This document shows, in pieces, positions 5,993-6,100 of a stretch of 6,100 nucleotides of DNA (positions within the stretch are counted from its first letter, which is position 1; every line of letters begins with the position of its first letter). The notes under the pieces were generated by a model. That model was not told the origin of the DNA. It ran no database searches and saw nothing but the letters and a program-made list of their open reading frames with translations. Both the position numbers and the translations under genes were made by a program. This DNA comes from Dialister sp. UBA6422 (GTDB taxonomy: Bacteria > Bacillota > Negativicutes > Veillonellales > Dialisteraceae): assembly GCA_002439665.1 (NCBI GenBank), contig DJPC01000156.1, positions 1 through 6,100 of the forward strand, read 5' to 3'.

Positions 5993-6100
5993 ATGTGGAA
6001 TCTATGGGGTCATACCCTGTCTGAAATGGAAAATTGGATTATGGAGGCAGGATTTCCAAAATTCAGAGCTAAACAGATACAAGACTATTTGTATCAACGA
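5993..6100 (+). CDS. rlmN: 23S rRNA/tRNA (adenine-C2) methyltransferase RlmN, N-terminal fragment
   Basis: Radical-SAM enzyme that methylates C2 of adenosine 2503 in 23S rRNA and, in some bacteria, A37 of certain tRNAs. Only the first 36 residues are inside the window. They read MWNLWGHTLSEM, then EAGFPKFRAKQI, then QDYLYQR, matching the RlmN N-terminal helical domain (family pattern: a short GLT/L..L lead, then FRAKQIYDWIY). The CxxxCxxC iron-sulfur motif that would confirm the family lies beyond the window. ATG 5993 has a strong ribosome binding site, TAAGGAG (5981-5987), 5 bases upstream. The gap from rsmB is 48 nt with no terminator seen, so the gene is probably in the same operon. rlmN is a standard neighbour of rsmB in Bacillota, which strengthens the call. 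Confidence 0.9.
   Translation, partial: MWNLWGHTLSEMENWIMEAGFPKFRAKQIQDYLYQR

Noticed and set aside
1..6100. A new defence, mobile or secretion system.
   Set aside because: Every coding stretch is explained by a well-known housekeeping gene in a familiar order. No transposase, integrase, repeat array or unexplained gene is present.

Overview
The window is ordinary chromosomal housekeeping DNA from an AT-rich (roughly 40% GC by eye) bacterium. The proteins and gene order (priA-def-fmt-rsmB-rlmN, as in Bacillus and many other Bacillota) point to a low-GC member of the Bacillota. A Negativicutes-type organism (Veillonella/Dialister/Megasphaera-like) is my best guess, but this is recall and impression, not a search result. 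All five complete or partial genes after metK, and metK itself, lie on the + strand.

Layout. Bases 1-388 are the 3' end of metK (S-adenosylmethionine synthetase), closed by a strong intrinsic terminator at 409-454. An AT-rich spacer (455-685) carries a good sigma-70/SigA-type promoter (582-610) and a leader hairpin (627-657). It leads into priA (686-3058), the primosomal helicase used for replication restart. After a 142-bp gap with a possible weak terminator (3073-3126) and a perfect TATAAT element (3173-3178) comes a tightly packed translation group: def (3201-3671), fmt (3661-4605) and rsmB (4595-5944). Each junction in this group overlaps by 11 nt. rlmN starts at 5993 behind a strong ribosome binding site and runs off the window.

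How the genes fit together. Fmt formylates the initiator Met-tRNA and Def removes the formyl group from the finished N-terminus. RsmB and RlmN methylate 16S and 23S rRNA, using the S-adenosylmethionine that MetK makes. PriA is the outlier in function but is a common upstream neighbour of def-fmt. The terminator and the new promoter suggest metK is a separate transcription unit from priA and the genes after it.

I found no mobile element, CRISPR array, tRNA, toxin-antitoxin pair or defence system, and no sign of an undescribed system. The observations most worth a second look are: unusual helicase-motif residues in PriA (DEEY in place of DEEH, YNGR in place of YHAR, GAATPS in place of GSATPS); a leader hairpin and repeated motifs upstream of priA; and a TTG start for rsmB placed inside the fmt coding end.
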